From Perkinsus marinus ATCC 50983 (Eukaryota; Perkinsozoa; Perkinsida; Perkinsidae), in NCBI RefSeq assembly GCF_000006405.1, contig NW_003206170.1:41405-68161 (forward strand): a stretch of 26,757 bases of DNA, read 5' to 3'. The notes under the pieces are model-generated. The model was not told where the DNA came from, made no database searches, and saw only the letters and a list, made by a program, of their open reading frames with translations. Positions 26,184 through 26,757 of this stretch are shown one piece after another (position 1 is the first letter of the stretch; the number at the start of each line of letters is the position of its first letter). Both the position numbers and the translations under genes were made by a program.

Positions 26184-26757
26184 ATGGCAGTAACAGCTCC
26201 TATCAAGAAGGCCGCTGAGGCGCCGGTGACTCCTGTGAAGAAAACAACCGCTCCAGTTGAAGTACAGTCGACGGGAGCTACTGAGAAGAAGGAAGAGGTT
26301 TCTCCACTTGTGGAGAAGACGACTGACATCCCCACCACGCAGGAGGAGACTACAGTGAACCCCTCGAAGAGGTATAGGCGTGTTCAGAGGAATAGGGATG
26401 AGAAGGATCCAGTAAGTGTCGATGGTGTGGTATGAATATTAATGATTTATTTCAGGTGGCTCTCGCTCATGAGGTTCGCATTACTGTTTCGGGTGGTGTT
26501 GGATTGTTCGTTAAGGAAGGCGTTCGTAAGCTATTGGATGTCACTGAGGGCGTCCCTGAGATTAAAGTCATGGCCAGAGGTGAAGCTCTTCGAGGTTGGT
26601 TAGTGGGGCGAACTTGTGTTCAGGTCCGGCCATTGCTAAAGCTGTGATCGTATCTGAGATGATTAATCGTATGATTGCTGAGTTGGAGCAGGAGGTAGGC
26701 CGTTGTTCGATTCTACGTCATGATAATTTGAATGCGACTTTTGAGTAGAAGTGTGGG
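26184..26757 (+). CDS. Alba-domain protein 3, cut by the window end
   Basis: Exons 26184-26411, 26456-26579 and 26624-26694, then an intron to about 26748 and the first bases of exon 4. An N-terminal extension of about 76 residues is low-complexity (Ala/Pro/Lys/Thr/Glu, with VTPVKKTTAPVE and SPLVEKTTDIP). Then comes the Alba core VRITVSGGVGLFVKEGVRKLL, IKVMARG and AIAKAVIVSEMINRMI. The introns after MARG (phase 1) and after LEQE match Alba 2. The long extension sets it apart from the other two. The 3' end is outside the window. Confidence 0.88.

Overview
The window reads as nuclear DNA of a unicellular eukaryote. Genes on the right have many short GT-AG introns (38-71 nt, one of 207 nt), all three standard stop codons are used as stops, and the recognisable genes are an EBP1/PA2G4 homologue and tandem Alba-domain genes, one with an RGG-rich tail. 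Two retrotransposons lie on the left. Alba plus RGG and very short introns fit an alveolate; a perkinsid (Perkinsus-like) is my best guess, at low to moderate confidence.

Left part (1-17806): a tandem array of a roughly 6-kb, mostly non-coding unit. Copy 1 is 1-6239, copy 2 is 6240-16485 (enlarged by two retroelements), and copy 3 is 16486-17806 (truncated). Copy 2 carries a complete but decayed Ty3/gypsy-like LTR retrotransposon on the minus strand (7212-11619: 175-bp LTRs, 5-bp target duplication, gag, protease, RT, integrase) and a gag-only element on the plus strand (about 13749-15267). Copies 1 and 2 each carry one small secreted cysteine-rich peptide gene (4759-4947 and 15785-15973, minus). 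The two keep all eight cysteines, but the mature chain has changed at many positions while nearby non-coding DNA is almost identical.

The most unusual signal is a repeated microstructure. At about twenty places an 8-bp word E has become E(1-7) + reverse complement of E + E(2-8), a net gain of exactly 14 bp. Twelve cases are perfect. At eight of the sites another copy in the window keeps the unexpanded 8-bp word. Some events are nested, one lies in an Alba intron, and one breaks a retroelement reading frame. The geometry (8-bp word, one-base offset, two hairpins) is what would result if the hairpin ends left by hAT-type transposon excision were opened and annealed through the 8-bp target duplication. 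That mechanism is an inference; no hAT element is present here.

Right part (17807-26757): single-copy genes. Three short secreted-protein genes (18065-18663 minus, 18799-19491 minus, 21693-22289 plus) share a three-exon structure: a signal-peptide exon, a phase-0 intron, a C-x27/28-C exon, a phase-2 intron, and a final exon with a second Cys pair. I read them as one diverged paralogous family. The EBP1 homologue (19753-21508 minus, 10 exons) lies inside this cluster. Three plus-strand Alba genes follow (23553-24436, 24854-25746, 26184 to the window end) and share intron positions.
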